This document shows, in pieces, positions 1-62,803 of a stretch of 64,000 nucleotides of DNA (positions are counted from its first letter, which is position 1; the number at the start of each line of letters is the position of its first letter). Under the pieces are notes generated by a model that worked only from the letters and a program-made list of their open reading frames with translations, was not told where the DNA came from and ran no database searches. The position numbers were made by a program, and so were the translations under genes. Source of the DNA: Apricaphanius iberus (Eukaryota; Chordata; Actinopteri; Cyprinodontiformes; Aphaniidae). The stretch spans positions 558,001 through 622,000 of the forward strand of contig JAPXFQ010000831.1 in the NCBI GenBank assembly GCA_028564705.1, written 5' to 3'.

Positions 1-39
1 GTATAGCTGTGGAGCAATTTTGGCTCCGGGAGACCTCAC

Positions 40-46719
<46,680 letters not shown>

Positions 46720-47170
46720 TTTCCTTCTCCTCCTCCTCCTTTATGCAGTCGGAGGTTGTGCGCTGATGAGAAGTAGATCTGTCTGGTATATGTAGGGGGG
46801 GAAACCAGCCTGGGAGGCTGCAGTCGGCCCTCCAGCCTCTCAAAAGCGTCCTCTGTGCGCGTCGGTCAGAAAAAGCGCTGAAACGATCCGCAGACGCTAA
46901 ACCAGAGTGCGTTCCCCCATGCGCTTTGTGTTGCGCTGTGTCAGCGGTGCTACGGCGGTACTCTCGCGTCTCCTCAGGCCCATGTTCGGTTCAGGGAGGC
47001 TCGGTGAACGGTGCCGGTGCTGCTCGGCCGCAAGTCTCCTTCACGCCACATTTCCTCCCATTCGGAGTGTTTTGGTGCGCTGGATGCAGATCTCTGGAAT
47101 TGCTGAACGCGGTGGGCGAAGAAGGAGGAGGAGGAACATGGGCGACTCAAGGCTTCCCCCCTGCGGCCAA
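46720..47170 (-). promoter_or_regulatory. GC- and CpG-rich 5' flank of EVL exon 1a
   Basis: This block is visibly richer in G+C and CpG than the AT-rich surroundings and sits directly upstream of the ATGAG exon. It probably holds the 5' untranslated region and main promoter. No clear TATA box is seen. Open frames on both strands here have no recognisable domain and reflect the base composition. Confidence 0.5.
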
Positions 47171-48089
47171 GGCGCACATAGCAACCCTCCTATGAATCTT
47201 ACCACCCCCACCCTCTTCCCACCAATGGATAATCCAGTGATTCCCAAAGGTGGGAGCGAGACTCCAGTGGGTGTCGCAAATTACCGCGTCTAATCTGGAT
47301 TTCTTCTTTAGAAATAAAAATAAAAATCAACAATAGTTATAAAAGTAAACAAAGGAAGCTCGGAATAAAAAAAAAAATCAAAGTTATTACTACCATATTG
47401 GTATAACAATTTTAATTTTGGACGCATTGAAGGGTTTTCAAGAATAAACAGTATGTTTATGGTCATACTACACTCAGCATCTGAACTAGGTAAGGGCCTC
47501 CTTCATTTTGCCCTTTAAACCATTCAGAGGTGGACTTGCTGGCGTGCTTTGCATTATTTTACTGCTGATTTACCAAGTGGACTTGAGTTTAAAGTGGAAG
47601 TACAGTTTTTCTTTTTACCTGGACCTTATTTATAGCAGGCATTAAATGTGCCTAATCATCCAGACTAGGTTGGAGAAGTTTGGCCACCAGTCATGGTATT
47701 GATCGGTTTTATTGTTTACACTTTTGAAAAGCTTGCTACACCCCTGCAAACACAGCAGCCTTTTTTGTTGTTTTCCTACAACTCCTTGTGTTCAAAATCA
47801 CCAAAAGAACTGATTAGATAAGTTATCCTTTCAATATAAAGCATACAGTGGCCAAACGCTGCTTTAACTACTGATTATAGCGACTATAGAGCACCGTTCT
47901 GGTGAAGCGATCTCTGGCTGTTGCTGGAACTGACCAATCAGATGCCTACGCTCTCCGTTGACGGAGACGGATAGTAAAAAAAAACGGGGTTCTACTCCGT
48001 GCGTCCTTGCGTAGGTGACGGAGAGCCCTTGCGTCGACAGATAATGGCGTTGCGTCAATCCGTCTCTGTCAAAACGGAGAGGCATAAAC

Positions 48090-48260
48090 TAGGCTTAAGC
48101 TCAGCTTCCACAGTAGTGCCAGCGATTCATAAAAAAAACATTGGTTAAATGAAGAAGTTATGTGGCAGATAATGCTTTATTCAGAGGCTGCATATTGGTT
48201 GCCCCATTAACTCCCATTATATGGATGTACGCTGATCATGAAAGTAACAGCTGGGGTTGA
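48090..48260 (+). repeat. Dispersed repeat family R1, copy 3
   Basis: Shares tcagcttccaca, gccagcgattcataa, ggcagataatgct, ttgccccattaactcccatt and gctgatcatgaa with the other copies. It is adjacent to a GC-rich palindrome-like segment (47930-48085). Confidence 0.5.
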
Positions 48261-49600
48261 ACTCTCCGCTCCTCTTAACCATTTCATCTTCATCCTTTTC
48301 CTCTCTTACCTCTCCCTCACCCTGTTCATCTGATCTCCCTTTTCCTCCATCTTCATCTCCGTCTTCCTCACTCCTGGCCACATCCTCAAACTCTAATCAA
48401 AATATTTGAAATGAAATAGTGATTTTGATATAAAAACACCAGACACATCCGTGCACCTGGGAGGGATATAAGAATCTCTCTTCCTTCATAGGCGTCTTAA
48501 CTTCACTTACAGGATTCCTCTTGAAAAATGTGTTACTCTTTTCCTGCCTCTTCCTTTTTTTAAATCTTAATGATTCTGCGTGATAAAAAAAGACAGTGGT
48601 AAACTGGATAGTAGCATGGGTCTGACACTTTCTTACACCTTGAAAAGGGGAGATATCAATACAAATAATAAAAAAAAAACACAGTTTTATTTCTGGTGGT
48701 ATAAATACTGTAAAAATTTCAGTTTTTAAACATTAAAATATTAACCACTTTTTTCATTGTTTGCATACCTGTTCTAGAACTGTGGCATCATTTCTCAGTT
48801 TGTTCTCCTCAACATGGAGGTACAATAAAACAATCGTTAAGTATCCCCAAAGTATTCAGCTAATCAACAAACAATCCTCAAAATATCCAATAAACCAATA
48901 AATATGCTGCTTATCAGTGACAATTCACCCCTCCTTGTCAATTTCCTTCACTACTGCATGCCGCATATACAACCACATTTAGTTAACTGAGCTGCTGAAC
49001 AATATTAAAATTAGTCTAAAAAAAGAAATAATAATACAGAAGACACTCGACTTATCAACAAAACATAAACAGAACATCTTCCCAAACACATATCAAGCCT
49101 ATTTAAATGTCTAAAAGATGTAAACACTCATTCAAAGTACCTGGAAAAGTGAGATGTTAAATCTGCCCTCTGTGACCGCCTGATGATTGGCTGTTCTGCC
49201 TTAACTTGCTGTCGTGGTGTGTTAGATTTAACGGTCAGCTTGTTCCGAGGGGGCGGGAACTTATCAGCGGCCAGAGAAACAGGGGCGACTGCTGTAAGTA
49301 GTTTGTGAAAAACTGCAGAAAAAGTATGGGGGTTGAACCCCCACACCCCCCACGAGTGTGACGTCCCTGTGCGTTTGTTTCCATGTGTTTAATCAAAACG
49401 TACTTTCTGTCGTCCGTTGCTCCCTGAGGAAGAAATTCATTCAGAAGCCTAGAAAAAAACTGAAACGATGCTGTGACAGTAGGCAGATACGGCATGAAAA
49501 GTTAGCGCCCCCTGCTGTCCTGCTCGTACAACGCTGGAAAAGCAATGGAGAGTGGAGGGAAAAAAAACGGAGAACCATAAACGAAAGACGTTTCCGTCAA

Positions 49601-50302
49601 CAGTGTTGGCAGTAATGCATTACAAAAGTAATGCGTTACAGGAATAGATTACTTTTTTCAGTAACAGTAATGTAATGCATTACTTACAAAATATACATCA
49701 ATATATTACTAGTTACAATTTTAGTAACTCAAGTTACAAATGCATTTTAAATTGTTTTTCTGGCTAACTAATGCAACAGACCAAATCAAGTTGGATACGG
49801 TAGAAGAAGATCCACTTCCTGTTGCTCAAAACTAAAACATCAGAGAATCAGGACGGATGAGGAAAAGATCGACTGTACATTTAAACAGCAGCATTATTCA
49901 CACTGTTTTCCTAACCATCTGTTGTAAGACTTCAGACATCAGAGTCTCATCTTTGTCAACCATCTTTGTGATGAGCACTTTCAGCACCGTCTTTTGATTA
50001 GATTTAATAAACAGTACCATGAAAAAGAAGGCATGCAAAGGAACTAGAGACCTAATTTTAATAAAATAGTGTTAAAAATACAGTATTTGTGGTGTGACAC
50101 TTGTGTAAAATTTAAATTGATAAGTTACAGTGGTTAGAAGTCGTGTTAGATATTTAAGATATTTTGCCAAAAGTAACTTCAAGTAGTGTAACTCAGTTAC
50201 ATTTTTGAGACAGTAATATGTAATGCAAACTTATTACATTTTTGACATTGTAACTAGTAATGTGAAATATATTACAATTTCTCTGTAACTTGCCCAACAC
50301 TG
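49601..50302. mobile_element. hAT-type MITE with 8-bp target duplication
   Basis: The ends are cagtgttggcagtaatgc and, inverted, cagtgttgggcaagttac. Direct flanks are tccgtcaa at 49593-49600 and tctgtcaa at 50303-50310, an 8-bp duplication with one mismatch, the length made by hAT transposases. The interior is rich in taatg/ttac motifs near both ends and has no coding frame. Confidence 0.75.
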
Positions 50303-50439
50303 TCTGTCAATACGTCTGCGTCTGACTGCATATTTGCGGTCGGAGAAGCAAAAATTAGGCTTTAGTCCATTTGGTCATTTTGTTTGTGCAATTTGGGAAC
50401 ACACAAATGCAAAACGTTGATGTTTGCAGTAAGCAAACT

Positions 50440-51020
50440 CTGACTAGCCAACCGCCGTCAAGCAAAGACTCAGACTACAACTGGGATGCTGTATGGCAGT
50501 GATGTCATTGAAACTTACTGTAGTTGGAATAAATGCCTGTAAAACACCCCTTAGAAAACAACAAATTACCTTTAGAGACGCCAAACTCACCGGGGAATAG
50601 TGCTAGCAATTCATAAGAAAACATTAGTGAAGTGAAGGAGTTTTGTGGCAGATAATACCGTGCTTCGTGCTTGCTCAGTGTGAGGGATTGCTGAGAATTA
50701 CACGACGCAATCTTCTGTGGTTCTCTAATTTCTATATTAAACATTGTATTGTAATAACTCTTCTTGTAAAGTGCCTTGAGATGACATCTGTTGTGAAACG
50801 GCGCTATATAAATAAACTGAATTGAATTGAATTGAATCTACAAGCTGCACTTTGGTTGTCCGATTAATTCCCATTATATGGATACATGCTGATCATGAAT
50901 AGATCTAAAATTCTCCCGAAGGACTTCTACGGGCTCCAAACTTGTCTGGGTGAGTTAGTGATCATAATGCATGCCAAAAATAAGGTCTAGGTTGCAAAAA
51001 CTTTACTTTCCCTTTAAGGC
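50440..51020 (+). repeat. Dispersed repeat family R1, copy 4, split by a LINE tail
   Basis: R1 blocks occur on both sides of an insertion at about 50658-50835: cagactacaactgg to ggcagataata on the left, and ttggttgtccgattaattcc to caaacttgtctgggtgagtt on the right. This is the most complete R1 copy after removing the insertion. Confidence 0.6.
50658..50835 (+). mobile_element. L2-type LINE 3' tail, strongly 5'-truncated
   Basis: Only the last 175 bp or so of the L2 family are present: ttgctcagtgtgagggattg, ttaaacattgtattgtaata, gcgctatataaataaactga and a gaatt-type repeat tail. It lies inside an R1 repeat copy. Typical of aborted target-primed reverse transcription. Confidence 0.7.
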
Positions 51021-51404
51021 CACAAATTGGATTTCGTCTAATCTGTGAGAGGAGGCTGAGTTTAATTAGTTTATCCTAAAAACAATTATGGCTAAATGGT
51101 TATTTCCTGAGCTAATCTGAAGCTCAAACCCAAAGAAAATGTTAAAAAGTTAAAGGTTAAAAAAATAATTATAAGTCAGTTATTACATTTTTTATGTAAG
51201 AAAAAAACGAGAAGGACCTTTCTGCAGTTACAATCCAATCTATGTCGCAAGTCCTAAGTGGAAACTAGCGTAAAAGAAGAGAAGCATAGATATAATATAT
51301 AGATAGACACCTCATGTACTGTTGCTAATAGATATAAATGAATAAAGTCTACGAAGATAAATCCCAAGCAGTTTTTTTCTTAGTGTAATGTATGTATTGC
51401 TTAT

Positions 51405-51600
51405 TTGGTGTTCATGCCGAATTGTACCTGTTAAGAGGCAAGGTCCCGTCTTTCTAATCTCTCATTGGCCAGCCTGGTTGATTTATTATAATCCTAAAAT
51501 TCTAGAAGCGTTACCTAAACCTAGCTTTACCAGTTCCCTAACCCTAATACTAAAGGACCAGTGCCTAAATCTAATGTGATCCATCTATTTATTTCAAAAT
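51405..51600 (+). repeat. Dispersed repeat family R2, copy 2
   Basis: The partner of 31990-32330, with cattggccagcctggtt, ccctaacccta and cctaaatctaatgtgatcca. The class is not recognised and no frame is conserved. Confidence 0.5.
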
Positions 51601-51729
51601 TTAGGAGTAGTTATATCAATAAATAGTTAACATTACAGTGGTGTTTACCTAACTTCTGCTTGAGACTTCCAGTATGGATTGGATATAAGGCAGCACCCTT
51701 GTATTGTACAACTTCAGGTTCACTATGAG

Positions 51730-52750
51730 ATCTACAAAAACAGGCTGAACAAATATAACTTAACTTTGAAAACTGCAAGAGAAACATTCCTCTCTGAAAT
51801 CCTTAACAGAAACATTAATAACGTTCGGACTCTATTCTAAACAGTTGAGAGACTAACCAATCCTTCAATGACAGCAGCCTCTGAGCTTCACTCCACCAGG
51901 GCCTGTAATGAATTTGTTTTCTTCTTCACTGAAAAGATCCTGGAAATTAGAAGATCTGTAAAGCAGCACCCAACCCACCACTATTTCTCACTCCCATATA
52001 AAAATAATGCGGATAAAATGTCTGATTTTAAACAACTAAATCAATCACATCTAGATGAAATTATTAAACAGCTAAACTACTCCTCTTGCTGCCTCGATAT
52101 CTTACCCACACCTTTTTAAGAGAACGTTCTCCCTGTCATTAAGTCGGATCTGATGCAAATAGTTAACGCATTCCTCCAGTCAGGTGTCTTCCCCTCAGGC
52201 CCTCAAAACAGCAGTTATCAAACCCCTATTAAAGAAGAAGAACCTAGAAAATACATTGATGCAGAATTATAGGCCAATCTCTAATCTCCCATTCATCAGT
52301 AAGATTATTGTAAAAGATGTAACTCAACAGTTAACTACATTCCTGAATATAAAAGACTCCTTATAAAATTATTCAGTCTGGTTTCGTTTCAATGACATCC
52401 GCATAAATACAGACATCAGCAGAACCACAGTTCTGGTTCTGTTGGACCTCAGTCCAGCGTTTGACACGGTTGATGACAAAATATTACTGGAACGATTGGA
52501 GAGCTGGGTCGGACTTAATGGTACAGCACTTATATAGTTTGAGTCTTACCTCAAGAATAGGAAGTGATTTGTGTCCATCGGAAAATTCTTATCAGAACAA
52601 ACAAAAATCAAATGTGGGGTACCAACTGAACAAAGCTGATATTCTGACGAAAACGCATTTCTCAAACACCAACAAAAACAAAAACTGTTGGAGGAAACTC
52701 AAAAGCCTTTTATCCTATCCATTTTTATCACTTGATTTTTTATTATTGAC
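51730..52750 (+). pseudogene. L2-type LINE ORF2 fragment, 5' reverse transcriptase part
   Basis: Frames in pieces encode FTEKILEIRRS, LKTAVIKPLLKKKNLENTLM then QNYRPISNLPF, and VLLDLSPAFDTVDDKILLER, the first motifs of a CR1/L2-type reverse transcriptase. Stops and shifts separate them and the YADD motif is not found. It complements, but does not overlap much with, the C-terminal copy at 11311-12420. Confidence 0.65.
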
Positions 52751-55109
52751 ATGATCTTTTATGTAGTTTCATTTTCTAAATGTTCCTTTTATATCATAAT
52801 ATGGGGTAGCGTTAGTAAAGTTACACAGTCAAAAATTAACAGCAATAATTTGGGTAAATTAAATTCGCCTGTTTTAAGAGAAAAATAAATGCAGTTGGAT
52901 TTTTTAAAGCCGTATTTTTACATTTTTATTAGCTTTTAATTTATAAATGCCACAGTTCCATAATAAATGTTTAGTATATTTAGTTAGTAAGCTAAATATA
53001 CAGTGCTAAAATAATATATTTTTGTAAGCTAAACCATTTATTTCCAACCTAAATATTTAGCTCCAAACTAATATTCAACAAGCTTGCTAATTTAATATTT
53101 AGTCATTTACTTTGACATTTATAAATGCATAAACAATGTAGTAAAAATCTGACTTTAAAAAACGAACCACAATTTCTATCTCTTTAAAATGCTAATTTTT
53201 GATGGCTTAACTTTCCAAACAAAACACGGTATCATACTTGGTTTTGTGTCTTTATGGGATCATAGGGAAATAAAAAGACAACAAGAAGAGATATTCAGGT
53301 TTCATTAGCTTTCAGTCAGATGTTAGGTATTTAATTGGAATAAATCTGCAGCTTCAGGGGATAAGTGGTAGAACAGGTTCTGTTACATCCATCTGGAGGA
53401 AGTTAGAAGATTTTTTTTCTGAGATTACAGTTTCCAAACATCAGTCAGAGTTCAGGATCTTCAAACTACAGGCGCGGTACACGTCAGCAGAGATCCGGTC
53501 GGCTCCATCCCATTAAAGTTTGGCTCCGAGCTGAAAACAGGTTAACATGAAGCATGACTAAGAGTGACAGAGCAGAGATTGTTTCATCTAATGCTGATCA
53601 GTAAGAAACCTGCAGTGCGTTTGTCAGGTTGAAGCAGTGCATTAAAGAGGAAAAACACCTCCAAAAGGGTTCAGTTCAGTGTTGGTGCAAAAGTCAGGCG
53701 ATTACAGTGCAACGGTCTCTTCCTTCCAATTCAAGAACAACTTTTTGGAAACAAGAGGAAAAAAAACAAAACATTTGCTTGTTTTTGATGCTCCTACAGA
53801 CAGACACATACAACAAGCACACATTTCATCCAAAAAAAGACCTAAAACTGTTTCACATTTTCCACAGAATTGTGTAACCCAGGACCACACAAGGAGTAAT
53901 TTTCAAAGCGAAAGCACAGGAAATTCAGCTTTTTTTCAAACTTGTAGAATCGGTTATGTTAAGATCATGTTGAAGCAAATCATAATAATAAAAAATAACT
54001 TTCGATGAGTTAACCAAAGGAATTTTCACTTAACGGAAACCTAATTTTCTGTGTCTAACTACGACCCTGCGTTGATTTAACTGATATCTCTAATTATACT
54101 TACAGTTCCTTGTACCCCTTAAACCCTTTTCCACATTCGGTCAAATTAAAACAACAAACCTTAATGTATCTTCTGGGGATTTTATGTAGCAGACCAACAC
54201 AAAGTGCTTAAATATAAGGCAGCATGTAATTTTGTTTCGTTCACAAATATAGATATGAAGATCTAGTGGAACCAAAAGACTTTTAACAAGCATTAAAACC
54301 CTCACATACATCTCTAGGGGGAAATATGGTGGTGGCAGCATCATGGTGTGGGGATGCTTTTCTCTTTAGCAGGGAGAGAGAAGCTGGTCAGAGTTGATGG
54401 AAAGACTGAGGGAAATAAATCCTTGAAATAGAACCTGCTAGAGGACACGTGAAACTTAAAGCCCGCGGGCCAAATCCAGCACACCATAGCCATTTATGTG
54501 GCCCTCTAGACTCTAGATGACCCTATAAACAGAACCTTTAAAGTCACAGTGGGTAGTTTCCCTGGTGATAGGGGGCAGTGCGTACCTAAATCACTGCAAT
54601 CAAGCGGTATTTAATGTGTTTTAAATACAACCTTGCCAAATGATGGCCAAAAAGGCCAAAAATCCCAATTGCGCAGTTTTCTACTACTACAGAAGATAGT
54701 TCAACCGCCAATAAAAATCATATATATTTCACATATATATATTTTTCACTCTGTTCATTGAGTTCTTCATTTAAACTGCTTATAGAGGACGAGGGATCGT
54801 GAAGTAACCGCATGTTCAAAAATCAGTAAATGTGTTTTGTCCATGTAGGCTCGTATAAAAGGAAATACAGCATCGAATATGTCCGCCCCCATACACTGGG
54901 ACCCGCGCCCATGTATTTTAGACCCACTTTTTATGGTTATGTTATGAAGCGGCCAACACCTTTCAATGATTGGGCATCATTTTATTCATTTTCGACAATA
55001 TTTCGATGGATATTTCCAGAGATTAATGGTAAACACGCTGTTACTTTAAGTTCTATTCATGGGCACCTAAATACAATTTTATCAGTAAAATCCAATCAGT
55101 GTTTATTTG

Positions 55110-56430
55110 AAGACTCCTCCATCCATCCATCCATCTTCCTCCGCTTATCCGGGGTCGGGTCGCGGGGGCAGTAGCCTAAGCAAGGAGACCCAGACTTGCC
55201 TCTCCCCGGCCACTTGGGCCAGCTCCTCGGGAGGAATCCCGAGGCGTTCCCAGGCCAGCTGGGAGACATAATCTCTCCAACGGGTCCTGGGTCTTCCCCT
55301 GGGTCTCCTCCCGGTGGGACATGCCCGGAACACCTCACCAGGGAGGCGTCCAGGAGGCATCCTGACTAGATGCCCGAGCCACCTCAACTGGCTCCTCTCG
55401 ATGTGGAGGAGCAGCGGCTCTACTCTGAGCTCCCTCCGGATGACCGAGCTTCTCACCCTATCTCTAAGGGAGAGCCCAGCCACCCTACGGAGGAAACTCA
55501 TTTCAGCCGCCTGTATCCGCGATCTCGTTCTTTCGGTCACCACCAGCGTTCGTGACCATAGATGAGGGTAGGAACGTAGATCGACCGGTAAATCGAGAGC
55601 TTCGCCTTTCGACTCAGCTCTCTCTTCACCACGACAGACCGGTACAGCGCCCGCATGACTGCAGACGCCCTACCAATCCGTCCATCGATCTCCCGCTCCA
55701 TTTTTCCCTCATTCGTGAACAAGACCCCCAGATACCTAAACTCCTCCACTTGAGGAAGGACCTCATCCCCAACCCGAAGAGAGCACCCTACCCTTTTCCG
55801 ACTCAAGACCATGGTCTCGGATTTGGAGGTGCTGATCCTCATCCCAGCCGCTTCACACTCGGCTGCGAACCGCTCCAACGAGAGCTGTAGATCACGTTCA
55901 GACGAAGCCAACAAGACCACATCATCTGCGAAAAGCAGAGACCCGATCCTGAGGTCACCAAAACGGATCCCCTCAACACCTTGGCTGCACCTAGAAATCC
56001 TGTCCATAAACGTTATGAACAGGATCGGTGATAAAGGGCAACCTTGGCGGAGTCCAACTCTCACTGGAAACGAGTCCGACTTACTGCCGGCAATGCGAAC
56101 CAGACTCTGACACCGGTCATATAGGGACCTAACAGCCCGTATCAGAGGGCCTGGTACCCCATACTCCCGGAGTACCCCCCACAGGACACCCCGAGGGACA
56201 CGGTCGAACGCCTTCTCCAAGTCCACAAAGCACATGTAGACTGGTTGGGCAACTCCCACGCACCCTCCAGGACCCTGCCGAGGGTGTAGAGCTGGTCCAG
56301 TGTTCCACGGCCAGGACGAAAACCGCATTGTTCCTCCTGGATCCGAGGTTCGACTATCCGTCGTACCCTCCTCTCCAGAACCCCTGAATAGACCTTACCA
56401 GGGAGGCTCAGAAGAATTTGAGAGACTCCT
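55110..56430 (-). mobile_element. Rex3-like (RTE-clade) LINE, 5'-truncated, frameshifted
   Basis: Minus-strand reverse transcriptase: CFVDLEKAFDRVPRGVLW, GLRQGCPLSPILF, the catalytic LLFADDVVLLASS, ERFAAECEAAGMRIS and FRYLGVLFTNEGKMEREID. Then, in another frame, come ERTRSRIQAAEMSFLRRVAG and RPRTRWRDYVSQLAWERLG. The two frames meet near 55540, where one base is missing in a VVTERT context. The 3' end carries a short ggat-type tandem repeat (55113-55133), as RTE elements do. The endonuclease is absent. Confidence 0.75.
55113..55133. repeat. Short (CATC)n tail
   Basis: About five CATC units at the 3' end of the Rex3-like LINE (GATG on its own strand), which is the terminal repeat type expected for RTE elements. 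Confidence 0.85.
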
Positions 56431-57335
56431 AAAACATATTATTACGATAAGATATTCAGTATAATTTGATTTTAAGAAGCACTTGTCCAAAGCAGAGACA
56501 GATTTTTTTACTACTATTTTAAGTTATAGTTTGATGAATATGTTCTGCCACAACCGGCCCTTTAAGGATATTCATTAACTTGATGTGGCCTAAAATAGAA
56601 ATTAGTCTGCTGATAGCTCATGTGTTAGAGACTACAGAGGTTCAGCTTCCAGGGGGTGGGGGAGGGGTGTAGATGAGAGAAACACTTTTCAGATTTTTCT
56701 TTGTAAAAACTACAAAAAAGCATGCATCATTTCACATTTATACATGACTTTGTGATGGTCCATCTCATAAAAATCCAGTAAAATACATCAACGTTTGAGG
56801 TAGTCATGTGGAAAAGTTCACTACTTTTGCAAGCCGTTGTAAGTGGGACATATGTTTAGGGCTGCTAGAAGCTGTTCCTGATATGTTAAGTGGGAAAGGG
56901 TCTTGGTTCATTAGTGCTTTCCTGAGTTGTTAAAAACAAAACAAAAGTTTAAGAGTTAGAAAAAGAATCCCAACAGTTCAGTTTCAGCAAACAAACCTCC
57001 CGGGAGCAGCGCCTGCTCACGAATAACAACAGTATTATCCAAACTGTATAAGTGCAGTCAGAAAATCAGAGGCTTTGGTTCTGATGGTTGGACTCGTTCC
57101 ATTTTTTGTGTCTTTGCCGAAGAGGCTGATATCAGTGAGAAATTTTTTTTTGTATTGTTTTGTTCATTTAGCGTGACTTTAAAAAGGCAGAATAATGGAA
57201 AAAGTTCCGTATTTCAACCACTTCTGCTCACTCACACCCACTTCGTTTTTGGAGTCATCGTTTTTAAGTTTGGTTCATTTTAGTGCAGTTCTGTTCGGCT
57301 GAGATGCCAACTGTTTCTGTTCGTTTTCCGGCTGC

Positions 57336-62803
<5,468 letters not shown>

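Larger units (their letters stand above)
54455..56600. mobile_element. Possible intermediate DNA element containing a LINE
   Basis: The left edge has agcccgcgggccaaatccag and the right edge has ctgccacaaccggcccttta, which resemble the two ends of a fish repeat that starts with a cccgcgggcc motif. They bracket the Rex3-like LINE. The pairing is imperfect and is offered as an inference. Confidence 0.3.
54100..56838 (+). mobile_element. Tc1-type transposon split by later insertions
   Basis: The left part at 54100-54440 holds ggggattttatgtagcagac, a ggtggtggcagcatcatggt block and catalytic-region remnants. The right end at 56700-56838 holds tgtgatggtccatctcataa, aaatacatcaacgtttgagg and gaaaagttcac. 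The two parts match the two ends of one fish Tc1 family. Everything between 54450 and 56690 was inserted later. Confidence 0.55.
47171..57335. other. EML1-EVL intergenic region and EML1 3' flank
   Basis: A 10-kb gap packed with repeats: copies of a dispersed family (48090-48260, 50440-51020), a hAT-type MITE (49601-50302), an L2 fragment (51730-52750) and a nested Tc1/LINE stack (54100-56838). The 3' untranslated region of EML1 lies in its rightmost few hundred bases. No independent gene is supported. Confidence 0.75.

Noticed and set aside
46907..47293. A 128-codon + strand frame and several others in the CpG-rich block
   Set aside because: No domain, no splice context, and open on both strands as expected from base composition; better read as promoter and 5' untranslated sequence.
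55314..56110. Several + strand open frames across 55.3-56.1 kb
   Set aside because: Antisense shadows of the Rex3-like LINE reverse transcriptase on the minus strand.
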